Positions 1 to 11,970 of a stretch of DNA of 64,000 nucleotides are shown here, one piece after another. The number at the start of each line of letters is the position of its first letter. Within the stretch, counting starts at the first letter, position 1. Below the pieces are notes generated by a model. It did no database searches. It saw nothing but the letters and a program-made list of their open reading frames with translations, and had not been told where the DNA came from. A program made the translations under genes and the position numbers. The DNA lies in assembly GCF_013426205.1 (NCBI RefSeq), contig NC_089426.1:3658001-3722000 (forward strand), read 5' to 3'. This stretch comes from Metarhizium brunneum (lineage: Eukaryota > Ascomycota > Sordariomycetes > Hypocreales > Clavicipitaceae).

Positions 1-436
1 CCATGATGCCGTTTTGGCCCTTATTTGCATGGGCTAGAAGAAGCGAGAGGGAAATCAAAAAAAAAGTTCTGGGACGCAGTGGCTGGGCACAAGAAACCTC
101 ACTGTTTTATTTGCGTGTATATTTTGTCAGGAAGAATGAACAATTTGGAATGCTAGCTGAAGGGCGTGGCAGTGGACGAGCTCTCAGATCTTGGAGCCTA
201 GCTTGTTGAAATTGAGATTCTAAACGAGCAAGAACTCTGCCATTTCCAAGGCCATTTACGCTTTACTACAGACAGAATCCATTCAGAGCTCGATATTTTG
301 TCAGCGAAATATACACTAATTCTCAAATTTGCGACTTTGCGACCCAACCAAATGACGAAAACTAGTCACAGAGCCTGTGTTGTTAAGTTCCCGAAGATAC
401 AAAAGCTAACGAGACTGCAGCTTGAACAGAGCAAAG
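1..436. other. Intergenic left edge, no gene seen
   Basis: This edge segment lies downstream of the first SDR gene. It contains only short open frames without recognisable composition or domains, and it probably holds the 3' untranslated region and terminator of the SDR gene. The window edge cuts whatever lies further left. Confidence 0.5.
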
Positions 437-1502
437 TTAGACTCGTAGGCTGTTCGCCTTCAAGTCAGCCAGGAATGTTTCCTCAGCCTTCAGATACCCG
501 CCCACGGTTGAGTTAATTAGATCTTCAGAAGCACCAGCAAACCTGGGTAGAATTCGGGTACCCGAAGCTAGGACTTCCAATATCGTTCCGTCGCCCATCT
601 TCTCATCCACTACCAACTGATACATGGCCTGGGCGACGTCCTGCAAATCGATCCAAGCCATGTTGTCGCTCATGTCTTTTGACATGGTGAATCCCTGATC
701 CCATATCGAAGTCTCCAGCCAAACCAGTCAGCGGTAAGTTGTGATGACGAACGGGAGGATATATCGGCAGCCAACATACCTTGACCGGACCGGGAGCCAC
801 AGCGCTCACCCGAATCCCCAGCGCGTCGCGAAGGGGGGCCATGCACGACACAAACCCGTGGATGCCATGTTTTGTCGTGTGGTACAACGGCCGAATCGGC
901 GTGTCTAAATAACCCGCGATGCTTCCCACAAGCACCAAGCAGCCTTTCTGCCGATTCGTGGTCCAGTGCCCAATGGCCATCTGGCTCAGTCGAAGTGGCG
1001 CGGTGAGATTCAAGTCAATGACGGCGTAATGGCCTGGCTCTGCATCGCCGGCGTCTCGCGACTGCGTATCAGGATTGGTGTCGGTCTTGGGGGCGTTCCA
1101 GAAACTGCTCCACGCTGGCTCGAAGATGCCCGCGCCGGGTACTACAATGTCCACCTTGCCGTGGGTTTTGACGGCCGTCTCCCACAACAGGCTGAGCTGT
1201 GGCCAGGATGTAACGTCTGTTTTGTGAAACGAGACAAACGGCCTTGGGCCATCGACTGCGCGGGGGTCGTCTTGGCGGTACTCCTCGAGAAGCTGTGTGG
1301 CTTCGGGGCGGAGGCTGATGTCGGCAATGACAACAGAACAGCCCTTGCTAAGGAGGAGTTTCACAAAGCACAGACATATGCCTGTTGTTGGGTCTTGTCA
1401 AGATGCGGTCCTCTGGGTTTGGTTATTTGACATGCGGCTCTTTTACATACCTGAACCGCCACCGGTAACAATGGCGCTTTTGCCAGTTAATTCCAGGGCC
1501 AT
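437..1502 (-). CDS. Short-chain dehydrogenase/reductase (HPGD-like)
   Basis: Hand-spliced exons are 1502-1451, 1381-780 and 712-437, giving 309 aa; the introns (69 and 67 nt) have GTATGT donors and AG acceptors, and phases agree. The first exon supplies the start of the Rossmann fold, so the cofactor motif TGGGSGI (about residues 13-19) spans the first junction. The NLTAPL segment, a catalytic Ser near 171 and YHTTK (Tyr184, Lys188) follow, then the substrate-loop VAPGPVK-TSIW, whose splice restores the usual T-x-x-W pattern. This is a classical SDR fold for an NAD(P)-dependent alcohol or ketone oxidoreductase, closest in layout to 15-hydroxyprostaglandin-dehydrogenase-like fungal enzymes. 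An oddity is PGAG in place of the common NNAG. The substrate is unknown. The 3' neighbour on the left is outside the window, and no pathway context is visible. Confidence 0.88.
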
Positions 1503-1815
1503 GTTAACTCAGAAATGGGACGGATTCGTTTGGATGGTGCTCTTGTTTCTTCTCCTCCGGATCAAGCGTGCTACAACAAAAAGGGAGAACACAGGAGGCA
1601 GAATGGGGTTGAGCACGTACGAAAATTGCCTGGCGAGCCCGTGTTTCTTATCAGTGTGTTCCGTTCGGATGACGCCTCAGGGATATAAGTGCGATGAGCT
1701 CTTTTTAATTGGAGCCACGACCAGTTTGGAATAGGCACAAGATATGCCAGCTGAAAAAATCGGATCACCTGGTTGTTATTTTCTTTTTACTAGTAATATT
1801 GCGTTGTACTGCATT
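1503..1815. other. Short intergenic spacer between SDR and BOR1 genes
   Basis: About 310 nt separate the SDR start codon from the stop of the BOR1-type gene upstream; both genes read leftwards. The spacer should hold the BOR1 terminator and the SDR promoter. No coding signal is seen on either strand. Confidence 0.5.
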
Positions 1816-3627
1816 TTAGACTTGTACATTGTCAGATCTCATAAAAGAGTTTCGACCTTTCCCCTCGTCCTCGGTCATGATTACCTGCCCTGCATCCGAC
1901 TCATCCTCTGGTCTTCCCGGTCGACATGCCCAGCCATCAACGAACCTCAATGTCTCTGCCGACCAAGCGCGCTTCATCAACGTCAATCGCAGTGGTACCA
2001 AGGCAATGATTACCAGGGGGAATGCAGGCGCGGCCACAGTGAGCGTTACGCCGAATACGATGCCAGTCAAGATAAGCTGTGTACCGGTGAAGCTGTGGAT
2101 CCCCGACCAAGTCACGCCGTCTGGTAAATCTGGAAGTTCGGATCTAGGAGTGAGTAGTTGGAAGATTCTGTCGAGGATGGGATTCACGGCGAGCGACTGG
2201 TAGCCCATAAACATGAAGAGCCCTGCCAGCACAGAAGTCTGCGTTAAACCCAACAGTCCCTGGAGCGGAGGCGAGACAAACACCAGAATGGCGGCGGCCT
2301 GGATAAGATGTGAGTACCGTTGCTCATGCGTCCTCGCCACCGGTCGCACAACCTCGGCACATGTCCCACCGGCGTGTTCCTCAGCTGACCCTTCATCGAG
2401 GTAGTGTAACAACGATTCCGTGTGTAATGGGGCCTGCGGCAACAGCCCGTTTGCGGGCGGGATGCCCAGAACGCCGCAGAGAGCAGTCGTGAGCCCAAGC
2501 AGGATAATGTCCCACGCGTAGCCGCCCGGCTTGCGCACGCCGTACCTCTCGACGGTGCATATTATGCTGCTGATCTCGTGGTCAAAGTAGAAGAGCACTG
2601 TTATGATGGCGCCGGGAATGGCTGACAGGAACACCCACTCCACGGGCAGTTTCCAAAACTCCACGAAGAATGCGGCCCGCTGGGGGCTCGACGGCCGAAA
2701 GGAGGTCTGGACCGGGAGACGTTCGTGGTCCAGATGGGCCAACTCGCCGACGTGTGGAATCCCGATCCACAATACAATCGAGATGGCGGCCGCGTATTCA
2801 GCGAGCCCGATCCTGACGTACTTGTGGAACAGGCTCCACGAGTTTGCGGTCGACAGCAGCACGGCGACGAGGCAGGTTCCTGCGGCGCCGATGACGGCAT
2901 ATAGGAATGCGGCGAGAGATGCGGCGCCGTGCGTGCGCTTCAGGGCCATGGCCGCTTTGTGGAAGTAGATGACGCTGTTGAGGAGGGAGAAGATGTCGGC
3001 GCTGAAGTGTGTCACGTATTGCATTGTCCAGTCGTGCGCGTTGAAGATGGCGAGCGCGAAGAGCATCCAGCCCGCGTGGATGAGGGACCATGCCATTACG
3101 GGGAGGAAGTCGACCTTGCGGACAGTTTAGCGAGTCGTTGGTGGGAGAAACATGTGTATCTATGTATATGGCGTGTAAACTGACATGGAAGCTGTTTGAG
3201 CACAATGTGTAGATGTTTTCTGCGAGCACCGAAAAGGGGCCCGTCACACCGAGGATGGTCAGAGGCTGCGCGGAGAAACTGGAGCAAGAAGGTGTGAGAT
3301 GTCTCGTTATTTCGTGACGGCGAGTGAGTGAGTGGGTGAGGGATGTTGAACTGACAAGGCGAATATAACTCCTACTAGACCGGTGCTAAACACCACCTCG
3401 ATAGTGCCCCATGATTGACCCGTGAGCACGTACAAGTCGCTTGCGAATGTGATTCCCGGGAGGGTGTTGGTGAAGAAGATGTAAACTGCGCTGGCAATGA
3501 TTTGCTGGTTGAATACCGTCCAGTCTGATGCGTATCGTTGGCGCAGGTTGGTGACATCCTGCTTAAGAAGGCGGAAGGGTCTAAGCTTGCCGCCTGGGCC
3601 GAAGTATCTTGCGTCTGTCGCAGACAT
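1816..3627 (-). CDS. BOR1: BOR1-type borate/anion exporter (HCO3- transporter family)
   Basis: Exons 3627-3356, 3278-3185 and 3114-1816 give 554 aa; the introns (77 and 70 nt, both with GTCAGT donors) fit in phase. The N-terminus carries RPF, then the first membrane helix ending PGITFASD. The second exon encodes FFSAQPLTILGVTGPFSVLAEN, the conserved substrate-site half-helix region, and the third starts VDFLPVMAWSLIHAGWM. Many hydrophobic helices follow up to a charged cytosolic tail (about the last 50 residues). SLC4-like yeast Bor1 is a plasma-membrane boron exporter of similar length (about 576 aa), so borate efflux is the likely role; bicarbonate or vacuolar functions cannot be excluded. 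Several ATGs lie out of frame just upstream (for example near 3695); I chose 3627 because it gives the expected N-terminus. It is divergent from MTG1. Confidence 0.9.
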
Positions 3628-4198
3628 GAGCGGAAAAAATCTGGGCTTAGAAGGTTAAACGTATGCTTCATTCTGTCCATGGTCAAACTGGGCATGCAAC
3701 GAGCTTTCTATGCCTTCCATCCAAGACTATGCGGGCTGGAAGGCCCCATGTCATCGGTCCGGGCATAACTGCATATGCCAAAGCCAAGCATGGCCAAGCA
3801 TCGACTATTCAGGTCGGGTTTCAACTTTGTAGAAACGATGCCCTCGGAACGTTAAAGCCAAGACTGTTGCAAAAACCTCGTGGCCCAATCGGCCATGGTT
3901 ACTGGATGGCGTCGACCTAGAGTCCCAACGCGCACGCAAGAGATGACGTCAGCGACCGTTTGAACCTCTTATCTTATCTACACGTGCAATCTCAATTCGT
4001 GGCGCAAGGACCCCTGTCACAAAGTTGAGAGTCGATGGCCAAAACACCAGTCAACATCAATCAATTTAACATCAAGCTCTCATGACGCCGTGACGCCGGT
4101 TTATTCAAAACACCATATACCCAGCACATCCCACCAACTGCGTGCCACTCCAACAGTAAAATGTGCACCAACCCCCGCAGGAGGTGACATCTTTCACA
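3628..4198. promoter_or_regulatory. Divergent BOR1 / MTG1 promoter region
   Basis: This 571-bp segment separates two outward-facing start codons, so it must carry promoters for both genes. No TATA box was convincing. Short open frames exist but show no domain or codon signal. Confidence 0.5.
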
Positions 4199-5212
4199 AT
4201 GGCGCGCTTCGTGCCCCGCGACACGTTCAGCATCCCGTCCTCGGTCCCAAAGACCTACTTCCTCGGCCATCACCACGCCGGCGCAAACAAGATCAAGACG
4301 CTCCTCTCCAGTATATCCCTCGTCCTCGAATGCCGTGACTTCCGACTACCCCTCTCCACGCACAACCCGACGCTGGAGCGCACCATCGCCGGCCGGGACC
4401 GCCTCCTCGTGTACACCAAGTGCGACCTGGGCACCGACACGCCCGGCGCGCGCAACACGCTGAGACGGCTGCACGGCGACAAGGTAGTCTTCTGGGACAA
4501 GACCAAGCCCGCTACCACAGACGCGCTACTGAGACGGCTCAAGAGCACAGCCGAGACGCAAGACTCGCTGACGGGACTGCGCGCCCTGGTAGTGGGCATG
4601 CCCAACGTCGGCAAGAGCACGCTGCTCAACGCGCTCCGGAGGGCCGGCACCCCGGGGAAGAAGGCAAAGGCCGCCAGGACAGGCGACCAGGCCGGCGTGA
4701 CGCGCAGGGTCGGGACGGCCGTGCGCGTCGTCGAGGCCGAGGACAGGGGCGGCGTCGCGGGCGGCGTCCTGGTGCTCGACACGCCGGGCATCTTCCAGCC
4801 CTACGTCGAGGACGGCGAGGCCATGGTCAAGGTCGCCCTGGCGCACGGCGTCAAGAAGGGCCTGGTGCCCGACGAGCTGCTCGCCGACTACCTGCTGTTC
4901 CGCATGAACCGGTGGGACCCCCAGCTGTACCGGCGCTACTGCGAGCCGACAAACGACGTCAACGAGTTCCTGACGGCCGTGGCCCGGCGCGACGGCAAGC
5001 TCAAGGCCGGCGGCGCGCCCAACTGGCAAGAGGCCGCGGCGAGGGTGCTGTCGCAGTGGCGCGACGGCAAGCTCGGCAGGCACGTGCTGGACGAGCTGGG
5101 CGAGGCCGACATTCGCGCCCACGACCTGGCGCTGGCGCACCCGGCGCTGAGCCTGCACCAGGCCAAGAAGGCGCACAAGGAGGCGAGGAAGCAAGAGCGG
5201 CTGGGAGACTAA
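4199..5212 (+). CDS. MTG1: Mitochondrial GTPase MTG1 (circularly permuted, YlqF-like)
   Basis: A single-exon gene of 337 aa if translation starts at 4199, where ATG has a good context (cacaATGgc); an in-frame ATG at 4163 would add 12 residues. The G motifs are in permuted order, as in the YlqF/MTG1 family: G4 TKCD comes first, then the P-loop GMPNVGKST and DTPGI (G3). The HHHAGANKIK segment and LECRDFR before G4 are also family hallmarks. Family members act in the mitochondrial matrix in assembly of the large ribosomal subunit. The coding region is very GC-rich at third positions, which produces long shadow frames on both strands. It converges on CTI6 downstream. Confidence 0.93.
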   Translation: MARFVPRDTFSIPSSVPKTYFLGHHHAGANKIKTLLSSISLVLECRDFRLPLSTHNPTLERTIAGRDRLLVYTKCDLGTDTPGARNTLRRLHGDKVVFWDKTKPATTDALLRRLKSTAETQDSLTGLRALVVGMPNVGKSTLLNALRRAGTPGKKAKAARTGDQAGVTRRVGTAVRVVEAEDRGGVAGGVLVLDTPGIFQPYVEDGEAMVKVALAHGVKKGLVPDELLADYLLFRMNRWDPQLYRRYCEPTNDVNEFLTAVARRDGKLKAGGAPNWQEAAARVLSQWRDGKLGRHVLDELGEADIRAHDLALAHPALSLHQAKKAHKEARKQERLGD

Positions 5213-5822
5213 TGGCTGGAGACGAACACGAGGGAGGCGCTTGTAAGAGTATTTTGTATAATATACGTATTGATAGACTGAACATCATAAGCCTCGACTG
5301 TGGGCTGGAATATCTAAAAAAAAGCCCCCCAAAAAAAAAGAGAAGAGTTCTGACTCTCGCCCAAAATATTCATGTACCAAAACCTGACGCGTAATGTCGC
5401 CCGCAAGCACGTCAATTTTCATGCCACTCACAAAATAAAAAATGGGTATATTAGAAAAGAAAAAGGTAAAAAGTTGCCGCAACAAGGTTGTGGAAATCAG
5501 ATAATGATGGAACCGTGGACAATCGCGCCAAGGCCCTTGAACAAGAGTACCACATGGTTGTCTTGTTCGTCTTTTTTGGTCTTCATCGCGAATATGCCGA
5601 GCCCGCCGGGACGCCGACAATGCAAAACAAACCCATCCCCAACGCCGCTGTTCAGAAATGTCATGCCAGTGTCATACAGTCTTTTGCCAAACCTCCAAGG
5701 AGGAGAAATTCCAAAGTAGGGAGCAAAAGGAAGGGGGAGAAAAAAATCCCCAGAGAAACCAAATTCCTCCCCTCTTGCTTAAAAAAAAAAATACAAAACA
5801 CGCCAATCGTGTGCTATTGTCG
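5213..5822. other. Convergent 3' region between MTG1 and CTI6
   Basis: This 610-bp spacer holds the two facing 3' ends. It contains A-rich tracts around 5316-5340, 5456-5470 and 5780-5792 that suit 3' untranslated and polyadenylation regions. No gene is visible. Confidence 0.5.
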
Positions 5823-7858
5823 TCATGAATACTGGTTCTGCCATTTGACCATAACACGTGTCAGAACGTCCATCATCTCCATGCAGCTCAAACCTTTGAA
5901 GCGACTCATATCGAATGGATCTGGAGTATGACCATTGACGGTGTTGCCATTTGTTTGGCTTGGTTCGGGCTTTTCCTGTGGCGTCTCTCGGCCACTACTG
6001 CTCTGACTGAAGGAGGCCTCCGCGGCTAGGTCAACTTGCGTCCTGGAAATGAATTCCATTATAGCTGCCACGCGGCGCTTCATATCGAGCATGCTCATTT
6101 TGTTCGTCGCGGACGCTTTTGCCCTGGAGGTCTTGTGTTCGTTAACTGACGACTTGGAGTGACCGGTTGTTGTGGCTTCATCGCCTTTCTGAATATCCCT
6201 GGACATGGATCGTGCAGGAGACTCGTCGTCTTGGTCACGGTCCTTGGTATACTGGTTCCTCCCCTTTCCCCTCTTGTTAGCCCGAGCTCCTCTCTTATGA
6301 GAACTGCTGGCTGTCGGATGGGCCGGAGGAGGAGTTCCTGGGGCTTGGGCGACAGAAGGCGACTCCTCCTTGCTTGGAGATTCCGCTGGTTTTAGCGACA
6401 CTGCTTTGGAAGCTGCCAAGGGCATCTCTTCGGAAAGATCAGAGTCTAAGTACGACAGGTCAGTAACTTTGCTGTCCGCGCACGAAGCCCAGGAAAGAAA
6501 AAAGACTTACCCTCTGCCCTCCGGCGCTCTGCCCGCCCTTTGCGCTTATTTGCGGCTTCCTGTCGTTGACGTTCTCTATCCTCTTTCTCCGGCTTTTCTC
6601 TCGGCTGTTGGTTGTTCTTCGATTTCTTGGCCCCATTGCGAGTTTCCGTCTCATCGTCCGACACTACTTCATCTACAGGTTCTTGTTTCTCGGCGGGTGG
6701 TGAGGGCGACCGAGAACTGGTGCGTTGGCGCTTAATGCTGCTATTGTTGTTATTGCTGCGGGCGTCAGCCGTGTACTAAGTAATACATTATGAGAGGCAA
6801 ACAAACTCTTCACTGTCACTGCGACCGCGCTTTGCACGCCTTGTAGCACCTTCCACGGTTTCGAGCGTGTTGTCTTCTTTGCTTGCCTCTATCGCCCGAC
6901 GTAACTGTTCGTCATCGTAGGCTGCATCGCGGCTATTCATCGTAGATCGTCGTTTTGACGACTGTGTCGCAGTGCTTGGTCGGGAGTTTTTGGACGATCC
7001 ATTCTTGTCGTCTTTGGCAATAGATGTCGCTCGTGAGGTGGCGCGGGAAGCGCGATTCAATGGGAGATATTTGGAATATTTTTGTCTTGAGAATCATCAT
7101 GATTAGTCTTGAAGATTTTTGGTATTCAAATGCGTGGTCTGTGATGTGTGCGATGTTGGTGGGTGTGAAAACCCTTGCGCACCAAGCTCGACCGACTCGC
7201 AGCAACAACCATTTGGAACCATTTGCACAAGGCCGCGCAGAGTTCAATTGGCCACGCAACAGCAATAGGGTCGCTTGCGAAAATAGGGACATGAAGGGAC
7301 TCACCCGTTAGCTGCTGTATGGATCTTGTGAAGATCCTTGCGGCACTGCTCACAAAAATATTCATCGGGAGAGCTTTCAGCACTGAATATGCCAACACAC
7401 GCCCCGTGTTGCCAGACCTTGCAAATGTCGCATTGGACAAAAAAGCCAGTAACTTCGTCGGTGAGATCAATAGCTGCAAAAATCTCGGCGTCGGGGCTGT
7501 CAACGGGGGGAGGGCCAGGGTAGTCTTCCGAGCCACAAAGGCAGCGGACTGCCTCGTCCTCGTCGTCCTGAAGGTCGTCACTACCATTGGCCATGTCTGT
7601 AATTTCGCTCCGGGAATTTCGGTCGGTGTCGTCGTTTTGACCGCGTTTGCGTCTCCTGCCTAGGAGGGTGTCGTCGAAGTCGTCGAGCGGCTCTGAAGAG
7701 AGCGAGGCGCTGGGAGTAGATTTTTCCGACGAGGGCTTATTGACTGATCTGGTGCTTCGTTCCAGGCGCCCAGATGTCCCCGATGACGAGGACGACTGTT
7801 GGGACTGGGAATTGGTCGCGCGGGCTCTCGAGGATCGCCGCGGCGACGGTGGTGCCAT
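5823..7858 (-). CDS. CTI6: PHD-finger transcription regulator CTI6 (Rpd3L complex)
   Basis: Exons 7858-7305, 7085-6807, 6755-6511 and 6445-5823 encode 566 aa. The introns are 219, 51 and 65 nt; the second has a CTGAC branch site next to its CAG acceptor, and all phases fit. A Ser/Arg-rich N-terminus precedes a PHD finger (about residues 106-172) with all eight ligands visible: C106, C108, C143, C146, H151, C154, C169 and C172, plus the WQHGAC core. The splice into QKYSKYLPLNRASR after the finger is typical of Cti6. A Lys/Arg-rich middle and a C-terminal helical segment follow. Cti6 in yeast is a subunit of the Rpd3L histone deacetylase complex and its PHD finger reads methylated H3K4; the same nuclear role is inferred here. 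The small exons make this model moderately sensitive to splice errors. Confidence 0.92.
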
Positions 7859-10064
7859 TGAACCAAGAGATGGCTCTGGAGGGAAGCGAGGAGGGCAGGG
7901 GAGAGCACCGCTCGCAGAGTGTTGTTGCAGGCGAAGAGGGTGCAGAAAAGAGATTGGAAGTGTTCGGAGCAGCGCTATGAAGGTAATCTTGCGTGGAATT
8001 GGTGGGTTGAGTAATCGGCCAGGCTGATGGCTGGGTTGTCGCTGGTGCCCCGGGCCAGACACCTGCAGCAAGGACGAGTGCGAGCTGGTCACGACGAGGA
8101 TGGCGTGGGGAAACAGCAGCGAGTAGGTAGAACGGATTGGTGAGCTGTCATGACGTAGTAGGGCAGAGAACGAAGCAGCGTGCTCGCGGCAAACGACAAG
8201 ATCGTGAAGGAGGGCAGGAAGAAAGAAAGAAAGCGAGACGGACGGCAGGCGGCTGGAGGAGGGCCGGCGCTGTGGTGCTCTTCGCTTCTCTGCGCTCTGC
8301 TGCTTGCCCTCCTGGTCTTGGCCGCCCAGTTGCTGGCACTGGGGTGTTTTGCGCGCAATGGGGCCGACCTTGCTGGGGACGGCGGCGGCACGACCAGGCC
8401 GTGGCTGCACTGAGTCTCCGGGCCGCTGACCTGACCATTGGCTCGATGAGTCTGGTGCACGCAGTAGCAGGCCGGCCAGACCCTACGCACACTCACTCGC
8501 CTGCATCGTGGGACGTGGTGCCTCGAGAGAAGCTAGGGCAGTGTATCGGGACTTGAGACCTAAACAGTACCATGCCTTGAACGGTGGGATTTAGATACGC
8601 CGTAGGTTCCGTCTACATAAGCCCTGTTTGCTTGGACATGGTTGGGCGTGGTCAGCCGTCCACTGCAGGCAAAGGCTCGGCTAATCCAGCACTGTACGGA
8701 GTACTGTACGGACATGGAGGGTAATATTATTACGGACACTCGAGGGCTCAGGGACCTCAGTTCTGAAGCCGCCAATGGCGCGACCCCAGCTCCCCCCCAC
8801 TAACCAATGGAGTCCAGAGTCCAGAGCACTCCGTACTTCGGTCTGGTACTGGTCCGATGACTGCGGCTCATCTCTGACATGATACCAAGGGCGAGGGCGA
8901 CGCTCTCTCTCTCTCTTCTACTGCCGGCCATGGCCTGAAGACTATCCAAAAGAAAATAGTAGTAATCTCAACCATACAGACCATTCTAGAATCTGTAGAG
9001 ATGCATTCCTCCTCCATCACCTGCTGCCCGGTCGCTGACGCAATGCAACCAAGCCATGGCTGCTTACCTAATGCTCTACTTCCGCACAAGCATGCGGGCC
9101 TTGCCTACGGTGCCACACCTCCTAATCACACAGCGGCTGTATCAAATGCTGTCATTTGCAATCCAAAGTGCAACGTGTGAGGTGGGCAATTCCAAACCAA
9201 GCTGTGCGGTTTTGTACTCGTTTGCGCCTTTTAGAGCATTGCTTGGCTTCTTCTTCTCCCATTTTACGTCCTTTCCACGACCCACAACTCATCGTTTGCC
9301 CCCCGTCACTCAAACGTCCGCTGTGGTCAGGCCGAGGTGTCCCTCATTCTGCTTCTCCTCCGCTGCTGTGCTGTAGAGACTGGTAAGATCGCATCTCGGC
9401 CCCGGAGCCGCCACGCACCATTTCCCTCCAGGGCTTGAGTGTTGGCATGAACACTACAGAGGGCCTCCTCAAGCTACCTGTGCCCTGTATCTTGTCACAA
9501 ATCGTGGACGAAAGGAGGAGGAGCCAGTTTTCTGACCCGTTACCAGACGCCGCCTTTGGAGCCCGATTCGAAGCCGACTAACCTTTAAAACGCCCCGACT
9601 CGGTGCGGAATATTCGCAGTGTTGACGCTCCAACTGTTGACGCTTCAGCTTTTGGCCGAAACTGGTACATATCCCGGCGAGCTACGCAGCTGCCAGCCGG
9701 CTTGACGTCTCGCTCCAAGGCGGCATAGATCTGGGTCTGCTCCTGCGACGTGTGGGATCTTGGGACAGCCATGGTGGTTGGGTACGCTTTCCCTTCTGAT
9801 ATTCACCACAGGGCCTGAAACACTTCTCACATCTCACCATGAATCCATATGCCCATCTTCTTCTGCCTCCTTGTCGACTCCATAACCCCCGTTCAAGTGC
9901 GGGGCAATCCTAGGGAAATGGCTTTATCAATTTCGTCCTGGTTTCGATTTGCATTTAATTTCATTCATTTCAAACAAGACTTTTCTCTACCCGGAATTTT
10001 TCTATCTATGGTGATTTGTTGGCTAACACTTCGACCTCGATGGCGCTGGACAGGGCGTAGCCAG
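7859..10064. other. Intergenic region between CTI6 and the 10065 gene
   Basis: This 2.2-kb segment separates two divergently transcribed genes. The part next to CTI6 (to about 8250) is purine/pyrimidine-skewed, as expected for a promoter and leader. Copies of the TACGGAGTAC/ACTCCGTAC motif lie at 8695-8704 and 8828-8836. A 60-bp CT-rich tract is near 8905. No convincing gene was seen. Confidence 0.45.
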
Positions 10065-11970
10065 ATGATGTCACCAGATACAGTGTCGTCACTATTCCCA
10101 GACCGGCCCATTCGGCCGCTGCCGAAACGTCGACTCCGAGAACGCTTGCCACCAGAAGCTGCGGATTCAATAAAGTGCCCTGTTTCGACGCGAGAAAACG
10201 CTCCGTTCTTTCACTACCCTCCATACACAGTCAAGGAAGCCAAGGAAGGGAGCAGCCAACTTACCAGTGTTCTCGCTGACCCAACACAACCCGGACGATT
10301 GGACGATTCAAATCGTGCTGTCACACCACAACGATATGGAGTACAATCAGATGCTGGGGAGGAAGTTCATATTGGAGCTCGAAGCACAGTTGCTGCAAGA
10401 ACACCTCCTGAAATTTTGAATTTGTCAGGCCGGCAAGCAGCTCGACAAGAACAGCCACGACAGGTTGAACCACAGCCACCACCTTCTGCTACCCCGTCTC
10501 TGGATGGATATGATTCCTTCGAAAATACAAATAATAAAAAGAAGAGAAAGATACCGTCGGCCGGAGAATCGTCAATCAATGGGATCCATGGACACGGCAA
10601 TGAGATGAATGGCCTGGGACTTTCTGCTGCCACCTCACCCCCAGTAGACGATGACCACGGCACTGAGAGAAGCTACGCGGGCTCTAATACCTACCAAGCG
10701 TCGACGTCGTATGCTGCTGGTAATCAAGGCTTCTCTGGGCCTGGCAGGGGAAGACTCGGACGATCTGGGAATGCTAGGACCCCGCTTCGAACGTTGCCAG
10801 ATGGCAACACCACCTGGACCAGTAGAGGCGTGAAGGCTGGGGCAACTCATTGGCCAGCAGGTAAGTTCACCATTGTTTTGCAACCATCAGTTGACATGTT
10901 ACCCGGTGTTCCTTCTGGCAAAGCTTCAGGCCGGCCCCGTCTCCCACAGCTGCCACGAGTCGAGCGGGCTCGAGCAATCATATGAAAGCTCACTGCTTAC
11001 TCTCACCTCGCTTTGTCTATTTTTTCCATTCATCATGTCTAGCATCATGATACTTGCCCTGCTTCTTAAATTGCATTTTTAACAATAGGTTTATCACAGG
11101 CAGTGATAGTGTCGGCATTATTTCTAGTGCTATCGCAAACGCTGGGAAGCTCCCTCCCCAGGGACAAGAGAACGTCAGCCTTTTACAGCAACACTCTTCC
11201 GCGTCCAAGTCCACGCCAGCCTCAGCACAGTTCACCTTTACGTGTGATTCTCAAGTTCCAGGAACTGTGCAGTGGCCAGGTAAGCCTCTCATGTTCTATG
11301 CGGCCAACGCGAAAAGGAAATGCTGCCAATACTCACCCTGAATGTAGGCAACCATTCTCGAGACGACATGGCAACCCACGGCCCAGATATTCACTCCAAC
11401 ACAAACATGAACAATAGTACAAGTAACGACATTTCACAAGCAGCAACGAGCTCCCAATCACTCAGAAGGACCCGCCGTCAGCTGGATCGAGAATTGAAGA
11501 TGGCCGCTCGTCGTCGACGGCAGATTGCGGAGGAAAACTTGCATGAGAACCCGCCAAAACCTGAAGATGTGTGGATTTGCGAGTTCTGCGAGTATGAGCG
11601 GATCTTTGGCGAACCTCCCAAAGTTCTTATTCGAGCGTTTGAGATAAAAGACCGCCGTCATCGCCGCAAAGAAGCTGACCGGAAGCGACTCATGGAGAAG
11701 GCGAAAGCTAAGAGTAGGAAGAGCAAGAAGCCAAGCAAAGCCCTTAACAAAGGCAACTCCAGCGAGCATCATCACCCCGATCACATGCCGTCGGACTACA
11801 TTGATGACCATCAGGCACCATCCATGGATCATGAGCAGAGTCATTCTACTCAATCAGAAGAGGAATACGATGACGGGGTCGTGGATGACCAAGTTTACCC
11901 GCAGCCATATCCCTTGCATCAAGAAGGAGATGGAGGCGGGACTCAAGAGCAAGAGCGAGCCGAATCGTAG
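10065..11970 (+). CDS. Conserved filamentous-fungal protein with CxxC motif
   Basis: Exons 10065-10860, 11100-11279 and 11348-11970 give 532 aa with matching phases; the second junction restores WPGGNHSRDD. I placed the start at the ATG pair at 10065, before a conserved-looking LFPDRPIRPLPKRRLRERL; the open frame extends further upstream without such character. Other visible features are a basic NKKKRK stretch (likely nuclear localisation), a middle segment YDSFENTNNKKKRK, the block GQENVSLLQQ...FTFTCDSQVPGTV, a strongly basic helix RELKMAARRRRQ, then VWICEFCEYERIFG with a CxxC pair, a Lys/Arg-rich helix and an acidic tail. The architecture resembles a family of uncharacterised nuclear proteins of Pezizomycotina; the function is unknown. 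A 50-codon second frame overlaps exon 1 (see findings), so exon 1 is less certain than the rest. Confidence 0.75.

Noticed and set aside
4420..5394. 324-codon frame overlapping MTG1
   Set aside because: Arg/Gly/Ala-rich shadow frame produced by the high third-position GC of MTG1.
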